Source: Pseudomonadota bacterium (lineage in GTDB: Bacteria > Pseudomonadota > Alphaproteobacteria > Rhodobacterales > Rhodobacteraceae). From it: 64,000 nt of DNA. Below the pieces are notes generated by a model that saw only the letters and a program-made list of their open reading frames with translations, made no database searches and was not told where the DNA came from. This document shows, in pieces, positions 16,407 to 24,775 of the stretch. The stretch covers positions 62,001 through 126,000 of the forward strand of contig JAIUPD010000002.1 in assembly GCA_020161615.1 (NCBI GenBank), given 5' to 3'. The translations under genes were made by a program, and so were the position numbers. How positions within the stretch are numbered: position 1 is the first letter of the stretch; every line of letters starts with the position of its first letter.

Positions 16407-17447
16407 ATGCCGCATTTTTCCAAGATCGCAGGCCTTGCGGGCGCCGTTGCGCTGACCGCGCTGACCGCGGGGGCCGCCTGGGCGCAGGAGGTCACGCTGC
16501 GCCTGCACCAGTTCCTGCCGCCGCAGGCCAACGTGCCGGCGCTGGTGCTGGACGTGTGGGCCGACACCATCGAGCGTGAGTCCGAAGGCCGCATCCGCAT
16601 CGAGCGTTTCCCGGCCATGGCGCTGGGCGGCACCCCGCCCGAACTGATGGACCAGGTGATCGACGGGATTGCCGACATCGCCTGGACCGTGAACGGCTTC
16701 ACCCCCGGCCGCTTCCCCCGCACCGAAGTCTTCGAACTGCCGTTCTTCGTGCAAGATGCCCGCGCCGCGTCGGCCGCCTATTGGCAGATGTTCACCGAGC
16801 ATATGGCCGACACCGATTACCAGGACGTGCATCTTCTGGCGACCTGGGTACATGGCCCGGGCGTGATTCACTCGAACCGGCCGGTCAACACCATCCCCGA
16901 TATGCAGGGCCTGAAGCTGCGCACGCCCTCGCGGATGGTCGGGCAACTGCTGCAGATCCTCGGCGCCGAGCCGATCGGCCTGCCGGTCACCATGATCCCC
17001 GAAAGCCTGTCGCGCGGCGTCATCGACGGCGCGGTGATCCCGTGGGAGGTGACGACCTCGCTGCGTGTGCCGGAGCTGGTCAACAACCACACCGAGTTCG
17101 AGAATTCCTATCCCTATACGGTGACCTTCACCCTGGCGATGAACCGCGACGTCTACGAGGGGCTGCCCGACGACCTGCGCGCGATCATCGACCGCAATTC
17201 GGGGGCGGACCTCTCGGTCTTTGCCGGTGGCACGCAGGCGGATGCGGACATTCCCGCCCGTCAGCTGGCGGTCGATAACGGCAACAACATCATCACCATC
17301 CCCGAGGCCGATGTGGCGGCCTGGCGCGAAGCGGCGCAGCCGGTCTACGACAGCTGGCTGGCCGACATGCAGGCGCAGGGGATCGACGGTCAGGCGCTTC
17401 TCGACCAGGCCCGTCAGCTGATGGCGGATTACCAAGCCTCGCACTGA
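16407..17447 (+). CDS. dctP: TRAP transporter substrate-binding protein (DctP family), copy 2
   Basis: The second DctP-type receptor has the same length (346 residues) and shares long collinear blocks with copy 1, for example LDVWAD, MALGGTPPELMDQV, TPGRFPRTEVFELPF and FAGGTQADAD. It has its own signal peptide (ending GAAWAQ, mature start EVTLRLHQFLPPQANV). The gene pair is a tandem duplication. Differences cluster around the ligand region: KIRGGSRGVNDLL in copy 1 is KLRTPSRMVGQLL here, and VSGVPEALSRG becomes VTMIPESLSRG, so the copies may bind different ligands. It precedes dctQ and dctM, which both receptors would share. Confidence 0.92.
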   Translation: MPHFSKIAGLAGAVALTALTAGAAWAQEVTLRLHQFLPPQANVPALVLDVWADTIERESEGRIRIERFPAMALGGTPPELMDQVIDGIADIAWTVNGFTPGRFPRTEVFELPFFVQDARAASAAYWQMFTEHMADTDYQDVHLLATWVHGPGVIHSNRPVNTIPDMQGLKLRTPSRMVGQLLQILGAEPIGLPVTMIPESLSRGVIDGAVIPWEVTTSLRVPELVNNHTEFENSYPYTVTFTLAMNRDVYEGLPDDLRAIIDRNSGADLSVFAGGTQADADIPARQLAVDNGNNIITIPEADVAAWREAAQPVYDSWLADMQAQGIDGQALLDQARQLMADYQASH

Positions 17448-17464
17448 CCGCGTGGCAGCGACAT

Positions 17465-17490
17465 GCCCGCCCGCCTGAGCGCGGGCGGGC
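17465..17490 (+). terminator. Hairpin between dctP copy 2 and dctQ
   Basis: The perfect 10 bp arms GCCCGCCCGC (17465-17474) and GCGGGCGGGC (17481-17490) enclose a 6-base loop, right after the second receptor stop. There is no U-tract. It probably lowers downstream dctQM expression relative to the receptors. Confidence 0.6.
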
Positions 17491-17523
17491 GGCAACCTGA
17501 AGGACCCGAGGGACGGGACACGC

Positions 17524-18117
17524 ATGTTCGCAACGATACACAGGATCTTCTACGGCATCGCCTGGCTGATGGCCGTGATCGGCGGCCTGGTGCTGACCAT
17601 CTTGGTGCTGATGCTCTGCGTCTCGATCATCGGGCGCGAGGCCTCGGACCTGCTGCATTCCGCCTGGATGCAATCGACCATGCCCGGCCTTGCCCGGCAA
17701 TTGCTCGATGCGGGCGTGGGGCCGATCTTCGGGGATTATGAGCTGCTGGTCGGCGGGCTGGCCTTTGCCGTCTTCTGCTTCCTCGGCTGGTGCCAGATCA
17801 CCGCCGGCCATGCGACGGTCGATGTCTTCACCTCGGGGCTCAGCGACCGGACCCGGCGCTGGATGCAGGTGCTGATCGAGGCGCTTTTCGCCGCGGCGCT
17901 GGTGCTGATCGCCATCCAGCTCTACGACGGGATGAACACGCTGGCGCGGCGCCGCTCGACGACCTTCCTGCTGCAATATCCGCTGTGGTGGAACTACGCG
18001 CTTGCCCTGGTGCCGGCCATCGCCACCGCCGCCATCGCCGTCTACATGGCCCTGGTCCGCCTGGCCGAGGCTGTCACCAACCGTACCCTCATCGCCACCG
18101 CCGGAGCAGACCATTGA
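17524..18117 (+). CDS. dctQ: TRAP transporter small permease (DctQ family)
   Basis: The 197-residue small membrane subunit of the TRAP system has four predicted membrane helices. The first is IAWLMAVIGGLVLTILVLMLCVS (shown in part), and a later one is LLVGGLAFAVFCFLGWCQI. The first periplasmic loop is longer than usual, about 40 residues between helix 1 and 2. The family motif GHATVDVFTS follows helix 2. Its stop overlaps the TTG start of the large permease by four bases. It scaffolds the large permease and contacts the periplasmic receptor. Confidence 0.88.
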   Translation: MFATIHRIFYGIAWLMAVIGGLVLTILVLMLCVSIIGREASDLLHSAWMQSTMPGLARQLLDAGVGPIFGDYELLVGGLAFAVFCFLGWCQITAGHATVDVFTSGLSDRTRRWMQVLIEALFAAALVLIAIQLYDGMNTLARRRSTTFLLQYPLWWNYALALVPAIATAAIAVYMALVRLAEAVTNRTLIATAGADH

Positions 18118-19427
18118 GCAACCTTGCGATCGGCATCCTGTCCTTTCCCGTCCTCCTCGGTCTGATCTTCGTCCGCGTGCCGATCGGCCTGTCGATGTTC
18201 GTCACGGGCTTCGCCGGCTACTGGATCATCGACGGCTCCACCCGCGTGCCGCTGGCCCAGCTGAAGAACGCCGCCTATTCCACCTTTGCCAGTGAATCGC
18301 TGGCCGTGGTGCCGATGTTCCTGCTGATGGGCTATTTCGCCACCATCGGCGGCATGTCGAAGGCGCTGTTCAAGGCGGCGGAATCCTTCGTCGGCCATCG
18401 CAAGGGCGGGGTCGGCATCGCCGCTGTCGCCTCTTGCGCGGGGTTCGGCGCGATCTGCGGCTCGTCGCTGGCCACCGCCGCCACCATGGGCCGCGTGGCG
18501 CTGCCGGAACTGCGGCGGTTCGGTTATGACGGCGGGATCTCGACCGCGCTGCTGGCGGCGGGCGGGACGCTGGGTATCCTGATCCCGCCTTCGGTCGTGC
18601 TGGTGATCTACGCGATCCTGGCCGAGCAGAACATCGCCAAGCTGTTCCTCGCCGCCTTCGCGCCCGGCATCCTGGCCGCCATCGGCTACATGATCGTCAT
18701 CTCGATCTACGTCCGCTTCTACCCCGAACGCGCGGGCACCGCCGAGCGGGTGCCGATGGGCGAACGCTTCAAGCTGCTGTGGCAGGTCTGGCCGGTGATC
18801 CTGGTGTTCCTGGCGGTGGTCGGCGGCATCTATGGCGGCGTCTTCACCCCGACCGAGGGCGCGGCGGTGGGCGCGCTGGGCACGGGTCTGATCGCGCTGG
18901 CGAACCGGGGGCTGAATTTCAAGACGCTGCTCGAGAGCTTCACCTCGACCGCGCGGTCCTCGGCGATGATCTTTTTCATTGTCTTCGGCGCGGCCTTCTA
19001 CAACGGCTTTCTCGCCCGCACCCAGGTCCCCAACGCGCTCAGCGACTGGGTGGTCAGCCTGGGCCTGGCCCCGGTCGCGGTGCTGCTGCTGATCCTGGCC
19101 ATCTATCTGGTGCTGGGCTGCGTCATGGACAGCCTGTCGATGATCCTGCTGACCATCCCGATCTTCTTCCCGATGATGATGGCGCTGGATTTCGGCATGC
19201 CCTCCGAACACGTCGCCATCTGGTTCGGGATCCTGGTGCTGATCGTGGTGGAGACCGGGCTCATCACCCCGCCGGTGGGGATGAACCTGTTCATCATCAA
19301 CGCCATGGACCGGCTGACGCCGATGACCCACACCTACAAGGCGGTGTCGTGGTTCGTCGTGTCCGACCTGATCCGCGTGCTGATTCTGGTGGCCTTCCCG
19401 GCGATCACGCTGTTCCTGATCCCCTGA
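18114..19427 (+). CDS. dctM: TRAP transporter large permease (DctM family)
   Basis: The 437-residue sodium-coupled transport subunit has about 12 membrane segments. Motifs typical of DctM include GGMSKALFKAAESFVGHRKGG (partly), CAGFGAICGSSLATAATMG and TLGILIPPSVVLVIYAILAEQ (partly). I chose a TTG start at 18114: the TTGA overlaps the dctQ stop, and the resulting LSNLAIGILSFPVLL N-terminus fits the family, whereas upstream starts in this frame lie within dctQ. It completes the dctP-dctP-dctQ-dctM unit and is followed by an intrinsic terminator. Confidence 0.92.
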   Translation: MSNLAIGILSFPVLLGLIFVRVPIGLSMFVTGFAGYWIIDGSTRVPLAQLKNAAYSTFASESLAVVPMFLLMGYFATIGGMSKALFKAAESFVGHRKGGVGIAAVASCAGFGAICGSSLATAATMGRVALPELRRFGYDGGISTALLAAGGTLGILIPPSVVLVIYAILAEQNIAKLFLAAFAPGILAAIGYMIVISIYVRFYPERAGTAERVPMGERFKLLWQVWPVILVFLAVVGGIYGGVFTPTEGAAVGALGTGLIALANRGLNFKTLLESFTSTARSSAMIFFIVFGAAFYNGFLARTQVPNALSDWVVSLGLAPVAVLLLILAIYLVLGCVMDSLSMILLTIPIFFPMMMALDFGMPSEHVAIWFGILVLIVVETGLITPPVGMNLFIINAMDRLTPMTHTYKAVSWFVVSDLIRVLILVAFPAITLFLIP

Positions 19428-19433
19428 TCTGCG

Positions 19434-19467
19434 AAAACCCCGGTGGCCCAGGCCCCGGGGTTTTCTT
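19434..19467 (+). terminator. Intrinsic terminator of the TRAP operon
   Basis: AAAACCCCGG (19434-19443) pairs perfectly with CCGGGGTTTT (19455-19464) across an 11-base loop, and the stem runs into a T-rich stretch (TTTTCTT). This is the clearest rho-independent terminator in the window. It separates the TRAP operon from the CoA-ligase operon that starts directly downstream. Confidence 0.88.
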
Positions 19468-19499
19468 GACTCGATATAGTTACGAGATGTAATTAATAT
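19466..19499 (+). promoter_or_regulatory. Promoter with MarR-type operator for the crotonase/CoA-ligase operon
   Basis: A -35-like TTGACT (19466-19471) is followed after 18 bases by TAATTA (19490-19495). The imperfect dyad TAGTTAC-GAGAT-GTAATTA (19477-19495; 6 of 7 arm bases pair) covers the spacer and the -10 box, so a bound dimer would block RNA polymerase. A MarR-family regulator is encoded two genes downstream, and MarR repressors of hydroxycinnamate operons use such dyads with acyl-CoA ligands. Assignment of site to regulator is inference. Confidence 0.6.
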
Positions 19500-19526
19500 T
19501 CAGCATAACCTTGGGAGGAGGTTTCC

Positions 19527-19577
19527 ATGCCGGTCGAGCCAGAAGTCGCTCCATTCACACGCCTGCCGCCGCGGTAA
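19527..19577 (+). CDS. Putative 16-residue leader peptide
   Basis: A very strong ribosome-binding site (GGGAGGAGG, 19513-19521) precedes an ATG that opens a 16-codon frame, MPVEPEVAPFTRLPPR, ending in TAA at 19575-19577. The crotonase gene starts only four bases later at 19582 and has no ribosome-binding site of its own. Its frame has no alternative start near the strong site. The leader is proline-rich, with Pro-Pro just before the end. It may couple translation into the crotonase or regulate it. It is too short to be recognised by homology. Confidence 0.5.
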   Translation: MPVEPEVAPFTRLPPR

Positions 19578-19581
19578 TCCC

Positions 19582-20337
19582 ATGCTGGATATCGAGATCG
19601 ACGGCGCCATCGCCACGCTGACCCTGAACCGCCCCGACAAGCGCAACGCCATGTCGGATGGCCTGTTTGCCCAGATCGACGCCTTTTTCCGCGCCCCGCC
19701 CGCGTCTGTGAAAGTGGCGATCCTGACCGGGGCGGGGGGCAATTTCTGCTCGGGCCTCGACCTGAGCGAGCACGCAGAGCGGATGGACGCCGAAGCCGTC
19801 ATGCGCCATTCGCGCGGCTGGCATGCCACGCTGGAGCGGGTGCAATTCGGCGGGCTGCCGGTGGTCTCGGCATTGTCGGGCGCGGTGATCGGCGGCGGGC
19901 TGGAGATCGCCACCGCGACGCATGTGCGGGTGGCCGATCCGACCGCCTATTTCCAGCTGCCCGAGGGGCGGCGCGGAATCTTCATCGGCGGCGGCGCCAG
20001 CGTCCGCGTCGGCCGGATCATCGGCGCCGACCGGATGACCGAGATGATGCTCACCGGGCGCAAATACGACGCGCAGGAGGGCCGGGCGATGGGGCTTGCC
20101 CATTACGTCGTGGACGATGCGCTGGCCAAGGCGCGCGAGCTGGCCGCACAGATCGCCGGCAACGCGCCGCTCAGCAATTACATCATGATCCAGGCGCTGG
20201 CCCGGATCGACGACATGGGCCGCGCGGACGGGTTCTTCACCGAAAGCCTCTGTGCCGCGATCACCCAGACCAGCACCGACGCCCGCGAGGGGCTGACCGC
20301 CTTCCTGCAAAAGCGCGATCCCCGGTTTCGCGAATGA
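19582..20337 (+). CDS. Enoyl-CoA hydratase/isomerase (crotonase) family protein
   Basis: The 251-residue crotonase has the N-terminal ATLTLNRPDKRNAMSD block, the oxyanion-hole segments NFCSGLDLSEHAE and SGAVIGGGLEIA, and PEGRRGIFIGGGA carrying a Glu at the usual catalytic position. Next to a feruloyl-CoA-synthase-like ligase it could hydrate, or hydrate and cleave, hydroxycinnamoyl-CoA to an aromatic aldehyde plus acetyl-CoA, but plain enoyl-CoA hydratase activity is equally possible. The start at 19582 relies on coupling to the leader ORF. The stop overlaps the MarR gene start by four bases. Confidence 0.85.
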   Translation: MLDIEIDGAIATLTLNRPDKRNAMSDGLFAQIDAFFRAPPASVKVAILTGAGGNFCSGLDLSEHAERMDAEAVMRHSRGWHATLERVQFGGLPVVSALSGAVIGGGLEIATATHVRVADPTAYFQLPEGRRGIFIGGGASVRVGRIIGADRMTEMMLTGRKYDAQEGRAMGLAHYVVDDALAKARELAAQIAGNAPLSNYIMIQALARIDDMGRADGFFTESLCAAITQTSTDAREGLTAFLQKRDPRFRE

Positions 20338-20798
20338 GCGGCGACAGCATCCTGCGGGTCTTCATGGGCTACGACATGAAGCGCGCCTTTGCCGCGATCC
20401 AGACCGATGTGAACGCGGTGCTGGCGCCTTTCGGGCTGCGGATGCTGACCTTTTCCGTGCTTTCGGTGATCCGCGACAATCCCGGCCTGAGGCAGACGCA
20501 ACTGGCCGAGATCCTGGCCATCGAGCGGCCCAATCTGGTGCTGATCCTCGACGAGCTTGAGGGGCTCGACCTGGTGACGCGGACCCGCGCGCGCGACGAC
20601 CGGCGGGCCTATGAGTTGAAGGTTACGCTGAAAGGGCGCCGCCTGGCCGAGCGCGCCTTCACCGCCGTGACCGAGCATGACGACCGCATGGCGCGGGGGC
20701 TGAGCGCCGAGGAACGCGCAGCCCTGCACCGCGCCCTGCGGCAGATTCAATCGAACGGGAGGAGTTCGGATGACGCACGACAGGTATCGCACCCATAG
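20334..20798 (+). CDS. MarR-family transcriptional regulator
   Basis: The 154-residue winged-helix regulator is of the MarR family. LRQTQLAEILAIERPNLVLILDEL (part) is the recognition helix region, and RDDRRAYELKVTLKGRRLAE is the wing with the conserved DxR and basic residues. It starts inside the crotonase stop (ATGA) and its end overlaps the CoA-ligase start by 29 bp, so it is built into the operon it most likely represses. The dyad at 19477-19495 over the operon promoter is the likely operator. By analogy with CouR/FerR-type regulators the inducer may be an aromatic acyl-CoA; that is inference. Confidence 0.88.
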   Translation: MSGDSILRVFMGYDMKRAFAAIQTDVNAVLAPFGLRMLTFSVLSVIRDNPGLRQTQLAEILAIERPNLVLILDELEGLDLVTRTRARDDRRAYELKVTLKGRRLAERAFTAVTEHDDRMARGLSAEERAALHRALRQIQSNGRSSDDARQVSHP

Positions 20799-22557
20799 GG
20801 CACAGCGCGAGGATCGGGCCGATGGCGCGATCCTGCTGACCAGCGGCTGGGATCTGGGCCCGGTCGCCCGCCGGACGACCGACTGGCTGGTCGATTGGGC
20901 CGCCCGCGTGCCCGATCGGGTGTTCCTGGCCGAACGCTCGGGCGCGGGCTGGCGCGAGGTCACCTATGCCGCCGCGTTGCAGCAGGTGCAGGCCCTCGCC
21001 GCGGCCCTCGCCGGGCGCGGCATGGGGGCGGGAACGCCGATCCTGATCATCAGCGGCAACGGGGTGGACCACGCCCTGCTGACTCTGGCCGCGCAATACA
21101 TCGGCGTGCCGACCGTGCCGGTGGCCGAGCAATACGCGCTGATCCCCGGCGCCCATCCGGTGCTGGAGCGCATCGCCGCGATGATCCGTCCCGCCATGGT
21201 CTTCGCCGACGACGCCACCCGCTATGGCGCAGCGCTGGCGCTGCCGGTGTTCGACGGGGTGGAGAAGGTCGTGAGCCAAGGCGCGGGCCCGGGCATGACC
21301 GCCTTCGCCACGCTGGAAAACGGTCGCGGCGATGTTAGCGCGCTCAACGCCGCCGTCGGTCCTGACACGGTGGCGAAGTACCTGCTGACCTCGGGCTCGA
21401 CCTCGCATCCCAAGGGCGTGCTGACCACCCAGCGGATGATGACCACCAACCAGGCGCAGCTGGCCGTCTGCCTGCCCTTCGTGACCGAGAAACCGCCGGT
21501 CCTGCTGGACTGGCTGCCCTGGAACCATGTCTTCGGCGGCTCGCACAATTTCAACTTGGTGCTGGCCAATGGCGGCACGCTCTATATCGACAACGGCAAG
21601 CCGACGCCCGCGCTGGCCGCGCATACGATCGAGAACCTGCGCATGGTCTCGCCCACCATTGCCTTCAACGTGCCGGTCGGTTTCGCCGTTCTGCGCGATG
21701 CGATGAAAGAGGATGCGGCGCTCCGGCGGCAGTACTTCCAGCACCTCGACATGCTGTTCTACGCCGGGGCCTCGCTGCCGCAGGACATCTGGGCCGATCT
21801 GGAGGCGATGGCGCATGAGGTGCGGGGCGACATGCCGCTCTTCAACTCGTCCTGGGGTCTGACCGAGACGGCGCCCGCCGCGCTGATCCAGCACGAATTC
21901 ACCCATCAATCGGGGATCATCGGCGTGCCGCTTCCCGAGGTGACGATCAAGCTTGTTCCGGCCGATGACGAGAACCGCTTCGAGGTGCGGGTGAAGGGCG
22001 ACACGATCACGCCGGGCTATCTGAACGACCCCGAAAAGACCGCCGAGGCCTTTGACGAGGAAGGCTATTTCATTACCGGCGATGCCATGCGATTCGTCGA
22101 TCCCCAAGACATGAACAAGGGCATGAAATTTGACGGCCGGCTGGCCGAGGAATTCAAGCTCAACACCGGCACTTGGGTGCGGGCAGCGGGCCTCAGGCTG
22201 GAATTGCTGGGCAAGCTGAAGGGGCTGGCGCAGGATATCGTCATCACCGGCGCCGACCGGGCCGAGGTCGGGGTGATGATCGTCCCGACCGAGGTGCTGC
22301 GCGCAGGCGCGGTGGACCACGGCGGCGCGCTGGTCGTGACTCAGGCGGCCGAGATCGCCCGGCGGCTGAAACCCGGCCCGAACGAGGGCTCGGCCCATGC
22401 CGTCCGCCGGGCGCAGGTGCTGACCGATCCGCCCTCGATCGCCGAGGGCGAGATCACCGCCAAAGGCAACCTCAATTTCCGCAAGCTGCTCATCACCCGC
22501 AAACCGCTGCTCGACCGGCTCTATGACGATGCCGATCCGGCGACGATCAAGGTCTGA
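20770..22557 (+). CDS. fcs: Feruloyl-CoA synthase-like acyl-CoA ligase
   Basis: The 595-residue adenylate-forming enzyme activates a carboxylic acid to its CoA thioester with ATP. The P-loop A3 motif is LLTSGSTSHPKGVL near residue 205, the A5 motif is NSSWGLTETAPA, and GYFITGDAMRFVD is A7. The segment DGRLAEEFKLNTGTWV is characteristic of feruloyl-CoA synthases, where it replaces the usual DGR/K region. GEITAKGNLNFRK near the C-terminus holds the A10 lysine. GGAGG precedes ATG 20770. With the crotonase, it would form a side-chain-shortening route for hydroxycinnamates; the actual acid is not proven. Confidence 0.85.
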   Translation: MTHDRYRTHRAQREDRADGAILLTSGWDLGPVARRTTDWLVDWAARVPDRVFLAERSGAGWREVTYAAALQQVQALAAALAGRGMGAGTPILIISGNGVDHALLTLAAQYIGVPTVPVAEQYALIPGAHPVLERIAAMIRPAMVFADDATRYGAALALPVFDGVEKVVSQGAGPGMTAFATLENGRGDVSALNAAVGPDTVAKYLLTSGSTSHPKGVLTTQRMMTTNQAQLAVCLPFVTEKPPVLLDWLPWNHVFGGSHNFNLVLANGGTLYIDNGKPTPALAAHTIENLRMVSPTIAFNVPVGFAVLRDAMKEDAALRRQYFQHLDMLFYAGASLPQDIWADLEAMAHEVRGDMPLFNSSWGLTETAPAALIQHEFTHQSGIIGVPLPEVTIKLVPADDENRFEVRVKGDTITPGYLNDPEKTAEAFDEEGYFITGDAMRFVDPQDMNKGMKFDGRLAEEFKLNTGTWVRAAGLRLELLGKLKGLAQDIVITGADRAEVGVMIVPTEVLRAGAVDHGGALVVTQAAEIARRLKPGPNEGSAHAVRRAQVLTDPPSIAEGEITAKGNLNFRKLLITRKPLLDRLYDDADPATIKV

Positions 22558-22561
22558 TCCC

Positions 22562-23752
22562 ATGGCCCTCGCCTATATCCCCTACGGGGCGTATTGGTCC
22601 TCGCCCTTCGCGCGCTGGCAGGGGGCTTTCGCCCATCTCCATTCGGTGCCATTTGCGGCCCATGTCACCCGCGCGGCGATGGCCGAGCGCGGCCTCGCGG
22701 CGGGGGCGCTGGATCACGTGGCCTATGGCTATACGGTGATCCAGCCCAACATCTTCTACGGCGCGCCGTGGTTTTCCGCCCTGATCGGGGCCGAGGGACT
22801 GCCGGGCCCCACCGTCAACCAGGCCTGCGCCACAGGCCCGCGGCTGATCGCCACCGCGGCGGGCGAGATGGCGCTGGGCAATGCCAAGGTGGCGCTGGTG
22901 GCGGCGGGCGACCGGCTGTCGAACGGCGCGCATGTCTATTACCCGGCGCCGGGCGGCCCGGGCGGCACCGGCGCCAGCGAGAACTGGGTGCTGGACAGTT
23001 TCAACCACGACCCCTGGGCGAAGAGCGCCATGGTCGACACGGCCGAGAACGTGGCTCGGCGCGAGGGCATCGGGACCGAGGAACAGCACGAGCTGGTGAT
23101 CCACCGCTACGCCCAGTACCAGCAGGCGCTGGCCGGGGACCGCGCCTTTCAGCGCCGCTACATGGCCGAGCTGGAGGTGCCGGATGCGGGGTTCCGCAAG
23201 ACTGTGGCCACGGTGGCGGGCGATCAGGGCATCCGGCCGGTCGATCCCGAGAAGATGGCGCGGCTGAAACCAGTGCGCGAGGGCGGCAGCGTGACCTTCG
23301 CCGGGTAGACCCACCCGGCCGATGGCAACGCGGGGATGATCCTTTGCGCCGAGGCCGGGCAGGCGGCCGAGCTGGGGAAGGGGCCGCAGGTCTCGATCCT
23401 GGCGGTGACGCAGGCGCGCGAGGAAAAGGGCTTCATGCCCGCCGCGCCGATCAAGGCCACGCAACGGGCGCTGGATCAGCTGGGGCTGGGGATCGGCGCG
23501 ATCGACGCGATCAAGTCGCACAATCCCTTCGCGGTCAACGACATCGCCTTCGCCCGGGCCTTCGGCATCGACTGGCGGGGGATGAACAACTACGGCTCGT
23601 CCCTGATCTGGGGCCATCCGCAGGGGCCGACCGGGCTGCGCGGGGTGATCGAACTGATCGAGGAATTGGAGATGCGCGGCGGCGGGATGGGATTGTTCCA
23701 GGGCTGCGCGGCCGGGGATTCGGCGATGGCGGTGGTGGTCCGGGTCGGGTGA
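22562..23752 (+). pseudogene. Thiolase-family gene interrupted by an in-frame TAG
   Basis: One continuous 397-codon frame encodes a thiolase-fold protein (acetyl-CoA acetyltransferase type) but codon 249 is TAG (23306-23308). Before it lie the N-terminal half with the acyl-enzyme Cys in NQACATG. After it, in the same frame, come THPADGNAGM, SHNPFAVNDIAFA, WGHPQGPTG (catalytic His) and GCAAGDSAM (second Cys), ending at 23752. All catalytic positions are kept and no frameshift is needed, so a single C-to-T change of CAG (Gln) would explain it. ATG 23336 could restart the second half. It follows the CoA ligase by four bases. Recent nonsense mutation, readthrough and sequence error are all possible. 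Confidence 0.85.
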
Positions 23753-23765
23753 GCGCCCGCCGCGT

Positions 23766-23788
23766 AGGGTGGGATTTCATCCCACCCT
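23766..23788. terminator. Bidirectional hairpin between thiolase and lpxK
   Basis: AGGGTGGGAT (23766-23775) and ATCCCACCCT (23779-23788) form a 10 bp stem with a 3-base loop. The last codons of lpxK, read from the other strand, lie inside the stem. A 20 bp stretch of this element (23764-23783) recurs exactly, in inverse orientation, at 63566-63585, so it belongs to a dispersed palindromic repeat. Confidence 0.7.
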
Positions 23789-24775
23789 GCTCAGCCCCAA
23801 CGCCTTGAGGAACCCCTCCTCCTCCGCGATCTTCAGCCGCACCGGCAGGGTCAGCACCCGCTTTCGCGCGTCCAAGGGCAGGCGCACCGCGTCCTTCTCG
23901 GTCGTCACCAGCTGCGCCTTCGCGGCCTTCGCCTCGGCCTCGAGCCGCATGAAAAGGGGCGCGGTCAGCGGCTGGTGGTCGTCCAGCGCCTGCATCCGCA
24001 CCACCTCGGCCCCGGTCTGGCGCAGGGTCTCGAAAAACTTGCCGGGCCGGCCGATGCCGGCGAAGGCCAGCACCCGCAGGCCCCGCCAGTGCATTCCGGT
24101 CTGCAAAGGCTCCAGAACCCCGGTGAACAGCGGCACCGTCCCCAGCGCCGGGCCCCATTCCGCCCGGAACCGCGCCTGCGCCTCCTCCGATCCGATGGCC
24201 AGCACGCAGGTTGCCCGCGCCAGCCCCGCCGCCACCGGCTCGCGCAGCGGCCCTGCCGGGATGCAGCGCCCGTTGCCGAAACCGACCGCGGCATCGACCA
24301 CCACGACCGAGGCCGTCTTCTCGACCGCGCCGTTCTGGAACCCGTCGTCCATCAGCACCACATCGGCGCCCTTGTCGGCCGCGATCCGCACCCCGGCGGC
24401 GCGGTCCTTCGCCACCCAGACATGGCCGAACGCCGCCATCAACAGCGGCTCGTCCCCGACATCGGCCGCGCGGTGCTCGCGTTCGCTGACATAGACCGGC
24501 CCCTCCAGCGCGCCGCCATAGCCGCGCGAGACGACCTGCGGCGAGAGGCCCCGCGCCGTCAGCGCCTGCATCAGCGCGATGACCGTGGGCGTCTTGCCGG
24601 TGCCGCCCGCATTGAGGTTGCCGACGCAGATCACCGGCACCCCCACCCGCAGTGCCCCGGGCCGCGCCAGTCGCCGGGCCGTCGCGCGGGCATAGAGCCA
24701 GCCCAGTGGCGCCAGCAGCCGCGCCTGCCAGCCGGGACGTGCGGGCGGATTCGTCCAGAAGCGCGGTGCCCTCAT
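23777..24775 (-). CDS. lpxK: Tetraacyldisaccharide 4'-kinase LpxK
   Basis: LpxK phosphorylates the 4' position of the lipid A disaccharide precursor at the inner membrane. The 332-residue protein carries the membrane-proximal N-terminus and the LpxK P-loop NAGGTGKTP near residues 55-63. SRGYGG and [10 protein letters not shown] are family motifs, the latter corresponding to the catalytic DDGxQ region. Its start overlaps the stop of the waaA-like gene by four bases, which gives the order pmbA-like, cysQ-like, waaA-like, lpxK. The stop lies inside a repeat hairpin. Lipid A synthesis genes next to a Kdo transferase is a common alphaproteobacterial arrangement. Confidence 0.93.
   Translation of the reverse strand: MRAPRFWTNPPARPGWQARLLAPLGWLYARATARRLARPGALRVGVPVICVGNLNAGGTGKTPTVIALMQALTARGLSPQVVSRGYGGALEGPVYVSEREHRAADVGDEPLLMAAFGHVWVAKDRAAGVRIAADKGADVVLMDDGFQNGAVEKTASVVVVDAAVGFGNGRCIPAGPLREPVAAGLARATCVLAIGSEEAQARFRAEWGPALGTVPLFTGVLEPLQTGMHWRGLRVLAFAGIGRPGKFFETLRQTGAEVVRMQALDDHQPLTAPLFMRLEAEAKAAKAQLVTTEKDAVRLPLDARKRVLTLPVRLKIAEEEGFLKALGLSRVG

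Noticed and set aside
14907-17525. Very long minus-strand frame (872 codons) opposite the dctP genes
   Set aside because: High-GC antisense shadow; the plus strand encodes two receptors with signal peptides and family motifs.
22562-23308. Thiolase ORF taken as a genuine short protein
   Set aside because: It stops between the two thiolase domains and the remaining domain continues in the same frame, so an interrupted gene is the better reading.
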